Positions 16,864 to 25,103 of a DNA stretch of 39,215 nucleotides are shown here, piece by piece (positions within the stretch are counted from its first letter, which is position 1; the number at the start of each line of letters is the position of its first letter). Origin of the DNA: Candidatus Avimonas narfae (GTDB taxonomy: Bacteria > Bacillota > Clostridia > Oscillospirales > Acutalibacteraceae); the NCBI GenBank assembly GCA_904395335.1, contig CAJFNR010000043.1, positions 1 to 39,215 of the forward strand, read 5' to 3'. The notes under the pieces were generated by a model. It was given only the letters and a program-made list of their open reading frames with translations. It was not told where the DNA came from and did no database searches. The translations under genes and the position numbers were made by a program.

Positions 16864-18093
16864 ATGGTACGGGAGAAACCAAAGGATTTGCAGGCGCTGG
16901 TGAATTTTCTCAGCGGCCTAGTGGAAAAGACGGAACCCGCCGGGAATCCAGAATTGGCTGCAGACGGAAATAAGGCGCTGGCACAAGCCCTGCATCGCCT
17001 TTCCGAGGCAGTAGGGGAGCTGCATGAATTTGCCAAGGCGCTTTGTGAGGGACATCTGGACGCCGTTTCACCCTCCAGGGAAAATGCCCTGTGCTGGGAA
17101 CTCAAAGCACTTCGTTCCCATTTGTCCCATCTCAATTGGCAGATGCAGGCGGTGTCGCAGGGGGACTACAGCCAGCATATCGATTTTCTGGGGGATTATT
17201 CCATCACTTTCAATGCGATGATTCAACAGCTCAGGGATCGGGAGGAAGCCCTGAGGGAGGCCAAGCTCCGAGCGGAGAAACGGACAAAGGAATTGACGGA
17301 ACAGCAAAACCTGCTGCAGTATATCATGGGCCAGGCACGTCAGGCGATACTGGTCTTGGAGGAGGCGACGGGATCGGAGCTGTTCTGCAATGCGTCCTTG
17401 ATCCGTTGGCGGGATCGTCAGGAGAAAGTAGTTGCCGCCGTTGTCCAGCGGCTCCGGGCCTATAGGTCATCCGGAGAAGCCTCCTGGGAGCTGGCGGTGG
17501 AGGATCCTGCTGCGGGGAAAAAGCGTTTATATGCGGTGGAAACCTTTCCACTGGTGTGGATGGGGAAGCCGTCGGTGGTTCACCAGATTTCTGATGTTAC
17601 CAAGGAAAAAGAAAAGCTGCGCCGTTTTGAGAGGGAGGCCGCACAGGACTTTTTGACCGGGACGTATAACCGGCGGTATTGTCGCAAGAAGATGCAGGAA
17701 ATGCTGTCGGGAGGAATACCGTTCCTGTGCTGTTTTATGGATATGGACGGCCTCAAACAGGTCAACGACACCTGGGGGCATCGGGAGGGCGACCGGTATA
17801 TCCGTACCACTGCCGATATTTTGACAGGTCGGCTTTCTGACGGTGAGGTGCTGAGCCGCGTCGGAGGCGACGAATTTGTGCTGCTCATCCCCGGCGGGGA
17901 AGAGAAAGCAGCTTTTTCCTTGCTGCAGATGGCCAACAGCCAGCTGGAAAAGAAATCCGGAAAATACCGTATGCGCTTCAGCTATGGAGTGGAATCGGTG
18001 GAATCCGGAGATACGCGGATGGCTTCGGATATTCTTGCTGCAGCGGATCGTAAAATGTACCGGTTCAAGGAAAACCAGAAAAAAGATTCCTGA
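16864..18093 (+). CDS. GGDEF diguanylate cyclase
   Basis: The 409-residue cytoplasmic protein has a helical N-terminal region with a HAMP/linker-like part (about 45-145), a PAS-like region (about 150-245) and a GGDEF domain (about 258-409). MDMDGLKQVNDTWGH and RVGGDEF (332-338) are intact, so c-di-GMP synthesis is expected. An R-x-x-D (RLSD, 323-326) is present, but seven rather than five residues precede GGDEF, so a standard inhibitory site is doubtful. No membrane segment is seen. Together with the V4R protein it ends the pel operon and supplies the ligand that the riboswitch and PelD sense. Confidence 0.9.
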   Translation: MVREKPKDLQALVNFLSGLVEKTEPAGNPELAADGNKALAQALHRLSEAVGELHEFAKALCEGHLDAVSPSRENALCWELKALRSHLSHLNWQMQAVSQGDYSQHIDFLGDYSITFNAMIQQLRDREEALREAKLRAEKRTKELTEQQNLLQYIMGQARQAILVLEEATGSELFCNASLIRWRDRQEKVVAAVVQRLRAYRSSGEASWELAVEDPAAGKKRLYAVETFPLVWMGKPSVVHQISDVTKEKEKLRRFEREAAQDFLTGTYNRRYCRKKMQEMLSGGIPFLCCFMDMDGLKQVNDTWGHREGDRYIRTTADILTGRLSDGEVLSRVGGDEFVLLIPGGEEKAAFSLLQMANSQLEKKSGKYRMRFSYGVESVESGDTRMASDILAAADRKMYRFKENQKKDS

Positions 18094-18118
18094 AGTTGCC
18101 AAAGGCACAGCAAATAAG

Positions 18119-18170
18119 AAATTCCCGGGGAGAATAGCGGCCTGCCGCTATTCTCCCCGGGAATTTCTTT
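18119..18170. terminator. Bidirectional terminator between pel operon and galU
   Basis: A perfect 22-bp inverted repeat (18119-18140 and 18145-18166) with a CCTG loop lies between two convergent genes. The + strand continues with CTTT and the minus strand with a short T-rich run (TTCTTATTT). It can end transcripts from both sides. Confidence 0.92.
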
Positions 18171-18195
18171 GACCATTTGAAGGGTTTAAGGATGG

Positions 18196-19071
18196 TTAGA
18201 GCCGTTTGGACAGCTCCAAAAGATAGCGGCGGAAATCTTCCCCCACCTCCGGATGTTTCAGGGCAGTCTCACAAGTCGCTTGCAAAATGCCCAGCTTATT
18301 GCCCATATCGTAGCGCGTGCCGATAAAATCCACACCTGTCAGTCCCTGGCTCCGAGCTAGGGATTTCATAGCGTCCGTAAGCTGGATTTCCCCCCCTGCG
18401 CCGGGAGCGGTCCGATCCAGAATATCAAAAATTTCCGGTGGGAGGATACAGCGTCCCAAAATGGAGAATAAGGAAAGGATTTCCTCCGGACGGGGCTTTT
18501 CGATCATATCCGTTACCTGATACAGGTTGTCCCGCAGAGGGGAGACTTTCAGGGAGCTGTACCGCTGAATCTGTTCCACCGTCACTTCCTTGATGCCCAC
18601 TACACCGCAGCCGTAAGCGCCGTAAGCGCGGCAAAGCTGGCCGCAGACCGGATCGTCGCTCATGATGACGTCGTCGCCGTACAGGACGGCAAAGGGCTCG
18701 TTCCCTACGAAGGAACGGGCACAATTGATAGCATGACCCAGGCCGCGGGTTTCCTTCTGCCGCACAAAACAGATATTGGCCATATGGGCCAGGGAACGAA
18801 CCGTTTCAAGCATTTCGGTTTTTCCGGAGGCTTCTAGGCGCTGTTCCAGTTCGATGGCGTGATCAAAATGATCTTCGATGATTCCCTTCCCGCGATTGGT
18901 AATGATGAGGATGTCTTCGATGCCGGATGCCACGGCTTCCTCCACGATATACTGAATGGCCGGCTTATCGACAATGGGCAGCATTTCTTTGGGCAGTACC
19001 TTGGAGATGGGCAATACCCGCGTCCCCAACCCCGCGGCAGGGATGACGGCTTTTCGAATAGAATGCGTCAT
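18196..19071 (-). CDS. galU: UTP-glucose-1-phosphate uridylyltransferase
   Basis: The 291-residue nucleotidyltransferase makes UDP-glucose from UTP and glucose-1-phosphate. It has the N-terminal AAGLGTR (12-18) and LPKEMLP (26-32) signature, the YGDD metal site, and the EKP and GEIQLTD motifs of GalU. Length is normal for bacterial GalU. ATG 19071 is preceded by GGAGG on the minus strand. It has its own promoter (19155-19183). It converges on the pel operon, so it could supply UDP-sugars for polymer synthesis, though GalU is also a housekeeping enzyme. Confidence 0.96.
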   Translation of the reverse strand: MTHSIRKAVIPAAGLGTRVLPISKVLPKEMLPIVDKPAIQYIVEEAVASGIEDILIITNRGKGIIEDHFDHAIELEQRLEASGKTEMLETVRSLAHMANICFVRQKETRGLGHAINCARSFVGNEPFAVLYGDDVIMSDDPVCGQLCRAYGAYGCGVVGIKEVTVEQIQRYSSLKVSPLRDNLYQVTDMIEKPRPEEILSLFSILGRCILPPEIFDILDRTAPGAGGEIQLTDAMKSLARSQGLTGVDFIGTRYDMGNKLGILQATCETALKHPEVGEDFRRYLLELSKRL

Positions 19072-19154
19072 AGTGTGAGCCTCCGTATGGTGGATTTTGA
19101 GAAAGGAGGATGCCGGATGGCCTGTCCATCTCTTCTCGCTGGCAATCTTCCACT

Positions 19155-19183
19155 AGTATACCAGATCCCATGAAAAAAATCAA
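19155..19183 (-). promoter_or_regulatory. Promoter of galU
   Basis: On the minus strand a -35 TTGATT (19178-19183) and a -10 TATACT (19155-19160) are spaced by 17 bp. The -35 overlaps the stop of the upstream RING-finger gene. Spacing and distance to galU (84 bp) fit well. Confidence 0.7.
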
Positions 19184-20127
19184 AGGGGGATGAAAAAAGC
19201 CAGCAAAAGGCAGAATAGTACCAGACCGGCGATGATCCCCAAATAAAGGGCGATAACAGACAGTACGCTGACCCCGCCCTTTTTGGCCAGGATATAACGG
19301 TATATCAGGGGATCGGCATTCTTTTCCTGAGCTTGCCGGATTCTGCGGAACACCTGATCACGGTACAGGCTGTTTCCAAAACAAGCCAGTAGCATCCGTA
19401 TCAGAAACAGGGCAGGAGAAACCATAGAGTAGAGAATATTCAGCCACAGCGGAAGCTCTACCACCGGAAGTAGACCCGTCTGCTGAAAAGCAGAATACGC
19501 CTCAGGGCTGGCCAGCTGTGCATACGACAGGACAATGACCGTCAGCGCCGGGGATAGGAGGAGAAGGGTCAATGCCAGATACAGCCAAAACCAGCGGTAC
19601 ATTTTCCGATAGGCCAGAAAGGTCAGGGGAGCAATGGCGGCAACCCAATTCCAGGACAGGCGGGTATGTTGTTTTTCCATTGCCCAAAATTTTCCCACGT
19701 AAGAAGCGGATTTTTTCCCTACAAAGGTATTCAAATCAGCGGTCTTTATCCCTCCAACCTGATCCTCCAAAGGCGGGGACGGTTGGGAAAACAGGGTGGG
19801 GAAAGGAGAGGGCGGAGTCAAAGGGGGATCCTCTCCGTCTTCCTCCACAGCGGGATAGAGCTCATGGCCGCATTTTTGGCAGCAGGTCCGCCCGTCGGAG
19901 TTGACGGTTCCGCAGTTGCCGCAGACGACGGCGTTGTCGTCCTCTTTGTCCGGAAGAGGCTTCCACTGGGAAGGCGTACCGTGGGCGGACTGAAAATGGC
20001 AGCGCCCCTCCTCTTTCCAGCACGTCCGGTGATGGGGAGCACCGCATTGGGGACACACCACCACATCATCGGAAGCATGGAATTTTTGTCCGCAGACGGG
20101 GCAAGCGTATTGGGTGAAATCCGGCAT
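19180..20127 (-). CDS. RING-finger/zinc-ribbon membrane protein (DUF2628-like), copy 1
   Basis: The 315-residue protein begins with a prokaryotic RING-type zinc finger (about 8-45): CPVCGQ, CPQCGAPHH and CW-x-EEGRC. A zinc ribbon follows (CGNCG and CQKCG, about 67-88), then a Pro-rich linker. The C-terminal half (about 155-315) has SWNWVAAI and YRKMYRWFW motifs and about four membrane helices, like DUF2628 proteins. ATG 20127 is preceded by AGGAGGAA; the 16 extra residues upstream are not supported. A paralogue lies 167 bp upstream on the same strand. No enzymatic function can be assigned; protein-protein contact at the membrane is likely. Confidence 0.8.
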   Translation of the reverse strand: MPDFTQYACPVCGQKFHASDDVVVCPQCGAPHHRTCWKEEGRCHFQSAHGTPSQWKPLPDKEDDNAVVCGNCGTVNSDGRTCCQKCGHELYPAVEEDGEDPPLTPPSPFPTLFSQPSPPLEDQVGGIKTADLNTFVGKKSASYVGKFWAMEKQHTRLSWNWVAAIAPLTFLAYRKMYRWFWLYLALTLLLLSPALTVIVLSYAQLASPEAYSAFQQTGLLPVVELPLWLNILYSMVSPALFLIRMLLACFGNSLYRDQVFRRIRQAQEKNADPLIYRYILAKKGGVSVLSVIALYLGIIAGLVLFCLLLAFFIPL

Positions 20128-20152
20128 AAGCTTCCTCCTGGGTTCTCCTAGG

Positions 20153-20188
20153 AAAACTGCCTTCCCGGAAAGCATTTCGGAAAGGCAG
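20153..20188 (-). terminator. Hairpin terminator between the RING paralogues
   Basis: On the minus strand CTGCCTTTCC pairs with GGGAAGGCAG (one G-U) and is followed by TTTTCC. It follows gene 20295-21320 and lies just before the ribosome site of the copy at 19180-20127, so it may end or attenuate read-through. Confidence 0.55.
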
Positions 20189-20294
20189 CGCAGTGTTACG
20201 ATAATAGGGCAGTAGAAGGGCGAAAAATCGATGTTTCTTTCCTTCCAGACGCCTGCAACGAATAGTTAATCGGTGGAAAAGAGAATTTACGGAT

Positions 20295-21320
20295 TCAGAT
20301 CAGCAACACCAGTAGCATGGTGGCAAACTGTAGCACGACATAGGACAGGGCAGCAAAGACGAAGGAAACCCCGCCGGCAGGCGCCAGCTGAGCCCGGTAG
20401 GTATCCGGGTTTTTCCAGCGCAGCTGTTGTATACGGCGCAGGGCCGTCTGATAATAGATATAGTTGCCAAACAGACCGAATAGCACCCGTAGTGCAATCT
20501 CTGCCAGCATAAGGAGAAGCATGATAGTAATAAAGGGCTGCTTGCTTTCGTCCATGAACGCGGCCTGAAAGGCGTTAAAATAGTCCGCTGAAGTGGTAAT
20601 GGTATCGGTGATCAGGAAACGATAGAACACCACATTCTGCACAAAGGTTTTGAGAACAGTGAACAGGAGCACAAGGGCGCCGGCCAGATAATTTTTGCGG
20701 TACATCAGCCAGTAGGGGGTGATAAGAAAGGCCGGCCAGTTCCACGATGCTTTTTTGCCCTGGGAGATGTGCTTGAAACGCGGAAGATAATATGTGGTGT
20801 TGACGGTCACATAAGACAGCCACTCCTCCGCCGGTATTTCCTCGATGGTTTCCTGAGGGGAAACCCCGCCGTAGGGATCGACGGTAGGCATGTGAAACGG
20901 GGCGTATTCCCCATAGGCACTGCCGGGGGGAGAAACGCCCGGCCCCACGGGAGGGGAGGCGGAAGAAGGCTGGCTGTTCCAGTCCGCAGAGGGGATTTCC
21001 CGTCCACAGCGGGAACAGAATTCCGCGTATTGCGTATTGGAATAGCCGCAGTAGGGACAGGTTTTCCCGCCCGCTGCAGAGGTATTTGCCGATGGGCCGG
21101 CGGGATCCGTTGCCGGGGTGCCGGCAGGAGAAGCGGGAGAGGGCACCGGCCGCTTCCACTGCTGCCCGGTGCCGTGTGAAGACTCAAAATGACAATGCCC
21201 TTCCTGCTTCCAGCACTCCCGGTGATGGGGAGCGCCGCACTGGGGGCACACCACAATATCGTCGGTTTCCTGAAAAGGCTTGCCGCAAACAGGGCATTGA
21301 CAACCTTCGTAAAAGAACAT
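20295..21320 (-). CDS. RING-finger/zinc-ribbon membrane protein (DUF2628-like), copy 2
   Basis: The 341-residue paralogue of the downstream gene shares the same order of parts. A RING-type finger (about 8-45) contains CPVCGKPF and CPQCGAPHHRECWKQ, and a zinc ribbon (CPYCGYSN and CSRCGREI) lies at about 87-110. A Pro/Gly/Ser-rich linker follows, then a membrane domain (about 180-341) with SWNWPAFLITPYWLMYRKNY. The C-terminus has about four membrane helices. ATG 21320 has GGGAGG seven bases upstream. It has its own promoter (21445-21473), divergent from murD. The two copies differ mainly in the linker, consistent with an old tandem duplication. Confidence 0.82.
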   Translation of the reverse strand: MFFYEGCQCPVCGKPFQETDDIVVCPQCGAPHHRECWKQEGHCHFESSHGTGQQWKRPVPSPASPAGTPATDPAGPSANTSAAGGKTCPYCGYSNTQYAEFCSRCGREIPSADWNSQPSSASPPVGPGVSPPGSAYGEYAPFHMPTVDPYGGVSPQETIEEIPAEEWLSYVTVNTTYYLPRFKHISQGKKASWNWPAFLITPYWLMYRKNYLAGALVLLFTVLKTFVQNVVFYRFLITDTITTSADYFNAFQAAFMDESKQPFITIMLLLMLAEIALRVLFGLFGNYIYYQTALRRIQQLRWKNPDTYRAQLAPAGGVSFVFAALSYVVLQFATMLLVLLI

Positions 21321-21444
21321 ACCTTGCCTCCCGGTCCAGTCAAAGTGAGGATCGGCGCCGCCCGACCCGAATGGTGACCGCGTAAAAAAGCAGCAGGTTC
21401 CGCCGCCTGTGAAAGGACAGCTTGTATCCTACCGATAATAAAGT

Positions 21445-21473
21445 ATTGTACCCTTTTTTTCTCCGGACTGCAA
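21445..21473 (-). promoter_or_regulatory. Promoter of the RING-finger gene pair
   Basis: On the minus strand, -35 TTGCAG (21468-21473) and -10 TACAAT (21445-21450) have a 17-bp spacer that includes a run of seven A. The next minus-strand gene starts at 21320. Confidence 0.7.
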
Positions 21474-21545
21474 CAGAAAGCCAGATCGTTTATAAATTGT
21501 TAACGAATGCGGCTCCCGAAAATGGAAAAGGTTTCCGGAAAAACA

Positions 21546-21574
21546 TTGATATTTGGCCCTCCTCTCAGTATAAT
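21546..21574 (+). promoter_or_regulatory. Promoter of murD
   Basis: The -35 TTGATA (21546-21551) and perfect -10 TATAAT (21569-21574) are separated by 17 bp. Transcription would start near 21581, giving a leader of about 30 nt. Confidence 0.82.
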
Positions 21575-21611
21575 AATGGACTGTAACGCCAGATAAAGGA
21601 TGATGCGGCTG

Positions 21612-23003
21612 ATGAAAACAAGGGCGAATCCAAAAGCGGAGGCTTTTTTTGCCGGGATGAAGGGGCGGACCGTGGCGGTCTGCGGTATCGGACATAACAA
21701 TACACCGGTGGTGCATCAGTTTTTGCAGGCCGGCGCTCAGGTGTGGGCCTGTGACCGTCGTACCCGCGAACAGCTGGGTGACACCGCCGCCCAGCTGGAG
21801 CAGGCCGGTGCGCAACTGCATTTGGGCGAAAGCTATCTGCAGGGGCTTGACAGGGCGGAGCTAATCCTGCGTACGCCCGGTATGAAACCCTATTTGCCGG
21901 AATTTGAGGCGGCCCGGGCGGCCGGTATCCCCGTAACCTCGGAAATGGAGCTGTTTTTCGAGCTGTGCCCGGCGCCGATTTACGGCGTCACCGGCTCAGA
22001 CGGCAAAACCACCACTACTTCCGTGATCGCGGGAATGCTGGAAGCGGCGGGACGACGTGTTTTTCTGGGGGGCAACATCGGCCGTCCGCTGCTGCCCGTT
22101 GTCGGTGAGATCCGGGCGGAGGATGCGGCGGTGGTGGAGCTTTCCAGCTTTCAGCTCACCCGTATGAAGCAGAGTCCTCAGGTGGCCGTGATCACCAATG
22201 TAGCGCCTAATCATCTCGATTGGCATACGGATATGGCGGAATATGTGGAAGCCAAGGGAAATCTCATCCGGTATCAGGGGCCGGACGACCGGGCGGTGCT
22301 CAATGCGGACAACCCGTATACCCGGCAGTTCGCTTCTTTGGTGCGGGGGAAACCGTACGCTTTTTCCCGCCTCCATCCGGTGGAGGAGGGGGCCTTTCTC
22401 GCGGAGGACGGCTGGCTGTGTATGGCGGAGAAGGGAACCGTCACCCGTGTGATGCGTTCGGAGGATATCCGTATTGCCGGAGCCCACAACCGTGAGAACT
22501 TCCTTGCCGCCATCGCGGCGGTCTGGGGAGTGGTGCCGACAGCGGCTATGCGTCGCTTTGCCCGGGAATTTACAGGGATTGCCCACCGCTGCGAGCTGGT
22601 CCGCGAACGGGGCGGCGTGCGCTGGATCAATGACTCCATTGGTACCAGTCCTTCCCGCACTATCGCGGGGTTGGAGGCCTTTGGGCAGCCGGTTATTTTG
22701 ATTGCCGGAGGGTACGATAAGCATATCCCGTACGATCCGCTGGGAAAGGCGGCGGCAACTACCGTGAAAGCTGCCATCCTCATGGGGGCGACAGCGGACG
22801 CCATTGAGAAGGCGATCCGGAAATACGGTGAGGTTCCCGTCCTACGGGTGGCGGATATGGAGGAAGCGGTCCGTGAAGCCGACACTCTGGCGGGAAAAGG
22901 GGATATTGTGTTTATGTCCCCAGCCAGCGCCAGCTTTGACCGGTATAAGAATTTTGAGGAACGGGGCGACCATTTCAAACGCCTGGTGGCTGCCCTGCCG
23001 TAA
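21612..23003 (+). CDS. murD: UDP-N-acetylmuramoylalanine-D-glutamate ligase
   Basis: The 463-residue cytoplasmic ligase adds D-glutamate to UDP-MurNAc-L-Ala in peptidoglycan synthesis. It has an N-terminal Rossmann-like domain (about 10-100), the ATP P-loop GSDGKTT (128-134), NVAPNHLDWH (about 196-205) and a C-terminal domain ending in SPASASFDRYKNFEERG, which is typical of MurD. ATG codons at 21600 and 21603 are too close to the AAAGGA site (21595-21600); ATG 21612 gives better spacing. The gene is separated from the usual dcw cluster and heads an operon with peptidase genes. Confidence 0.93.
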   Translation: MKTRANPKAEAFFAGMKGRTVAVCGIGHNNTPVVHQFLQAGAQVWACDRRTREQLGDTAAQLEQAGAQLHLGESYLQGLDRAELILRTPGMKPYLPEFEAARAAGIPVTSEMELFFELCPAPIYGVTGSDGKTTTTSVIAGMLEAAGRRVFLGGNIGRPLLPVVGEIRAEDAAVVELSSFQLTRMKQSPQVAVITNVAPNHLDWHTDMAEYVEAKGNLIRYQGPDDRAVLNADNPYTRQFASLVRGKPYAFSRLHPVEEGAFLAEDGWLCMAEKGTVTRVMRSEDIRIAGAHNRENFLAAIAAVWGVVPTAAMRRFAREFTGIAHRCELVRERGGVRWINDSIGTSPSRTIAGLEAFGQPVILIAGGYDKHIPYDPLGKAAATTVKAAILMGATADAIEKAIRKYGEVPVLRVADMEEAVREADTLAGKGDIVFMSPASASFDRYKNFEERGDHFKRLVAALP

Positions 23004-23021
23004 CGGAAAGAGGAATGGAAA

Positions 23022-24050
23022 ATGGATTGGGAAACCGTACTCAGGGAGCTGTGCTGTGCCGCTGGGGTCGGCGGGCAGAATGAAGCCGCCCAGGTGGCGG
23101 CGGGCTATCTGCGGGATTACTGTGACGAAGTGACTGTCGACGCCCTGGGGAACGTGTTGGGCGTCCGCCGCTGCGGACGGGAACAGGCTCCGGCGATTCT
23201 GCTGGAAGCGCATATCGATGAGGTGGGCTACCTGGTCACCGGAGTGGATACCGACGGCTTCGTCCGGGTAACCAAGTGCGGTGGCGCGGACCTGCGCACC
23301 GCCCCGGCCTCCGAGGTGATCGTGTGGGGGGATCAGCCCTATTCCGGCGTGATCTGCTCCACTCCGCCCCATCTGAGCAAGGGGGAGACAGGAAAGAAGT
23401 TTCCAGAGGCGGACCATCTGGGGATCGACGTGGGGATGGACGCGCAGGAAGCCGCAAAGCATATCCATCCCGGCGACCGGGTTTCCTTCCGGCCGGTTTT
23501 TCAGAGGATGGCAGGGGATGCCGTGTGCTCCAAATCCCTGGATGACCGGGCTGGTGTGGCTTCTGTTTTGGGATGTCTTTCCCTGCTCAAGGGAAAGGAG
23601 CTGCCCTGTGATGTGTACGCGGCCTTTTGTGTACAGGAGGAGCTGGGCTGCCGGGGCGTCTCCGCCGCAGCTTTCGGCATTGCTCCCGACGGGGCGATTG
23701 CCGTGGATGTCAGCTTTGCCGATGCTCCGGGGGAAAAAGCGGAAAAATGCGGCAAGCTGGCGGGAGGCCCCATGATCGGTCGGGCGCCGGGTCTCCCGTA
23801 CCGCCTGTCCGACCGCCTGGAGCAGTTGGCGAAAAAGCACGACATCCCTTACCAGACCGAGGTCATGGGCGACGACACAGGCACCGATGCCGATAACCTC
23901 GCCTCCTCCCGCGCCGGGGTGCCTACGGCGTTGCTTTCTATTCCGCTGCGCTATATGCATACGCCGTCGGAGGTAGTCTGCCTGTCCGATGTGGAGAATA
24001 CCGCCCGTCTGATGGCGGCCATGCTGACGGAAGGAGGATTTGACCGATGA
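23022..24050 (+). CDS. M42 family aminopeptidase, copy 1
   Basis: The 342-residue cytosolic metallopeptidase belongs to the M42 (glutamyl/tetrahedral aminopeptidase, formerly endoglucanase M) family. The visible metal and catalytic residues are H64 and D66 (EAHIDEVG), D174-D175 (SLDDRAG), E206-E207 (QEELG), Asp in VDVSFAD and a C-terminal His in RYMHTPSE. The set is complete, so it is probably active. The start at ATG 23022 follows AAGAGGA. It overlaps the next M42 gene by 4 bp (ATGA), so the two are likely co-translated and may form mixed oligomers. Confidence 0.92.
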   Translation: MDWETVLRELCCAAGVGGQNEAAQVAAGYLRDYCDEVTVDALGNVLGVRRCGREQAPAILLEAHIDEVGYLVTGVDTDGFVRVTKCGGADLRTAPASEVIVWGDQPYSGVICSTPPHLSKGETGKKFPEADHLGIDVGMDAQEAAKHIHPGDRVSFRPVFQRMAGDAVCSKSLDDRAGVASVLGCLSLLKGKELPCDVYAAFCVQEELGCRGVSAAAFGIAPDGAIAVDVSFADAPGEKAEKCGKLAGGPMIGRAPGLPYRLSDRLEQLAKKHDIPYQTEVMGDDTGTDADNLASSRAGVPTALLSIPLRYMHTPSEVVCLSDVENTARLMAAMLTEGGFDR

Positions 24051-25093
24051 AAAGCTTTGAAGAGCATATCCGTGAGTTGTGCGCGCTGGAGGGGATCAGC
24101 GGGCGGGAGGATGCGGTAAGAGGCTACCTGATCGACGAGCTGAAGGCTTCCCCGGCGGATATGGAGTGGGAAACCGATGCATTGGGGAATCTGCTGGTGC
24201 AGGTCAAGGGAAAGCACCGGGCAGGCTGCCGTCTGCTGTTTGCCGCTCACATGGATGAGGTGGGGATGCTGGTTACCGGCGCAACGCAGGAGGGATATCT
24301 CCGTGTGACCGCCGTGGGAGGAATCGATCCCCGGATCCTGTTTGGCAAGCGGGTCCGTGTCAACGGCCGTCCGGGCGTCATTGGTGGAAAAGCGGTTCAT
24401 CACTGCACTTCCGAGGAAAAAACGGCGGCCCCCTCCCTGGATGAAATCCGGGTGGATATTCTGGCGTCCGGCAGAGAACAGGCGTTGGAGTGGGCACCTC
24501 CCGGTTCCCCGGTGGTGTGGGACAGCGTTTATACGCCCCTGTCCGGTGGGTATTTCAAGGCCCGTGCCCTGGACGATCGTGCAGGCTGCGCCCTGCTGCT
24601 GGAACTGGTGCGGGATATACCGGAAAGGGATTTTCTGCTGGCCTTTACCGTTCAGGAGGAAATCGGCCTGCGGGGGGCCAAAACCGCTGCCTTTGCCCTG
24701 GAACCCGACATGGCGGTGGTGGTGGATGCTACCACGGCAGCGGATACTGTCGGAGTGCCGTCGGACAAGCAGGTCTGCCGGGCGGGGGGAGGACCGGTGG
24801 TTTCCTTTATGGATGGACGCACCCTGTACGATCGGCCGTTGTATGAGCTGATCCGTTCGCTGGCTGATCAGGAAGGAATACCCAATCAGACCAAGACCTT
24901 GGTGGCGGGCGGCAACGATGCCGGAGCCATTCAGTCATCCCGTGGCGGTGTACGGGTGGCGGCGATATCGCTGCCTTGCCGGTATTTGCATTCCCCCGCA
25001 TGTGTGCTGCAGGAAGAGGACTGCCGCGCCACCGCTAAGCTGCTGAAATTGTTGGCGGATGGATTGTGTTGTGGGGCGGATGGGCCGCGTTAG
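24047..25093 (+). CDS. M42 family aminopeptidase, copy 2
   Basis: The 348-residue second M42 peptidase has H68 and D70 (AAHMDEVG), D176-D177 (ALDDRAG), E204-E205 (VQEEIGLRG), VVDATTAAD and a C-terminal RYLHSPA. All expected metal ligands are visible. It differs enough from copy 1 to suggest a different substrate range rather than a recent duplication. The start overlaps the previous stop and has GGAAGGAGG upstream. Confidence 0.92.
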   Translation: MKSFEEHIRELCALEGISGREDAVRGYLIDELKASPADMEWETDALGNLLVQVKGKHRAGCRLLFAAHMDEVGMLVTGATQEGYLRVTAVGGIDPRILFGKRVRVNGRPGVIGGKAVHHCTSEEKTAAPSLDEIRVDILASGREQALEWAPPGSPVVWDSVYTPLSGGYFKARALDDRAGCALLLELVRDIPERDFLLAFTVQEEIGLRGAKTAAFALEPDMAVVVDATTAADTVGVPSDKQVCRAGGGPVVSFMDGRTLYDRPLYELIRSLADQEGIPNQTKTLVAGGNDAGAIQSSRGGVRVAAISLPCRYLHSPACVLQEEDCRATAKLLKLLADGLCCGADGPR

Positions 25094-25103
25094 GAGAGAG
25101 GTC

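Noticed and set aside
22842-23960. 372-codon minus-strand open frame
   Set aside because: It crosses the murD-M42 junction in antisense and lacks any domain.
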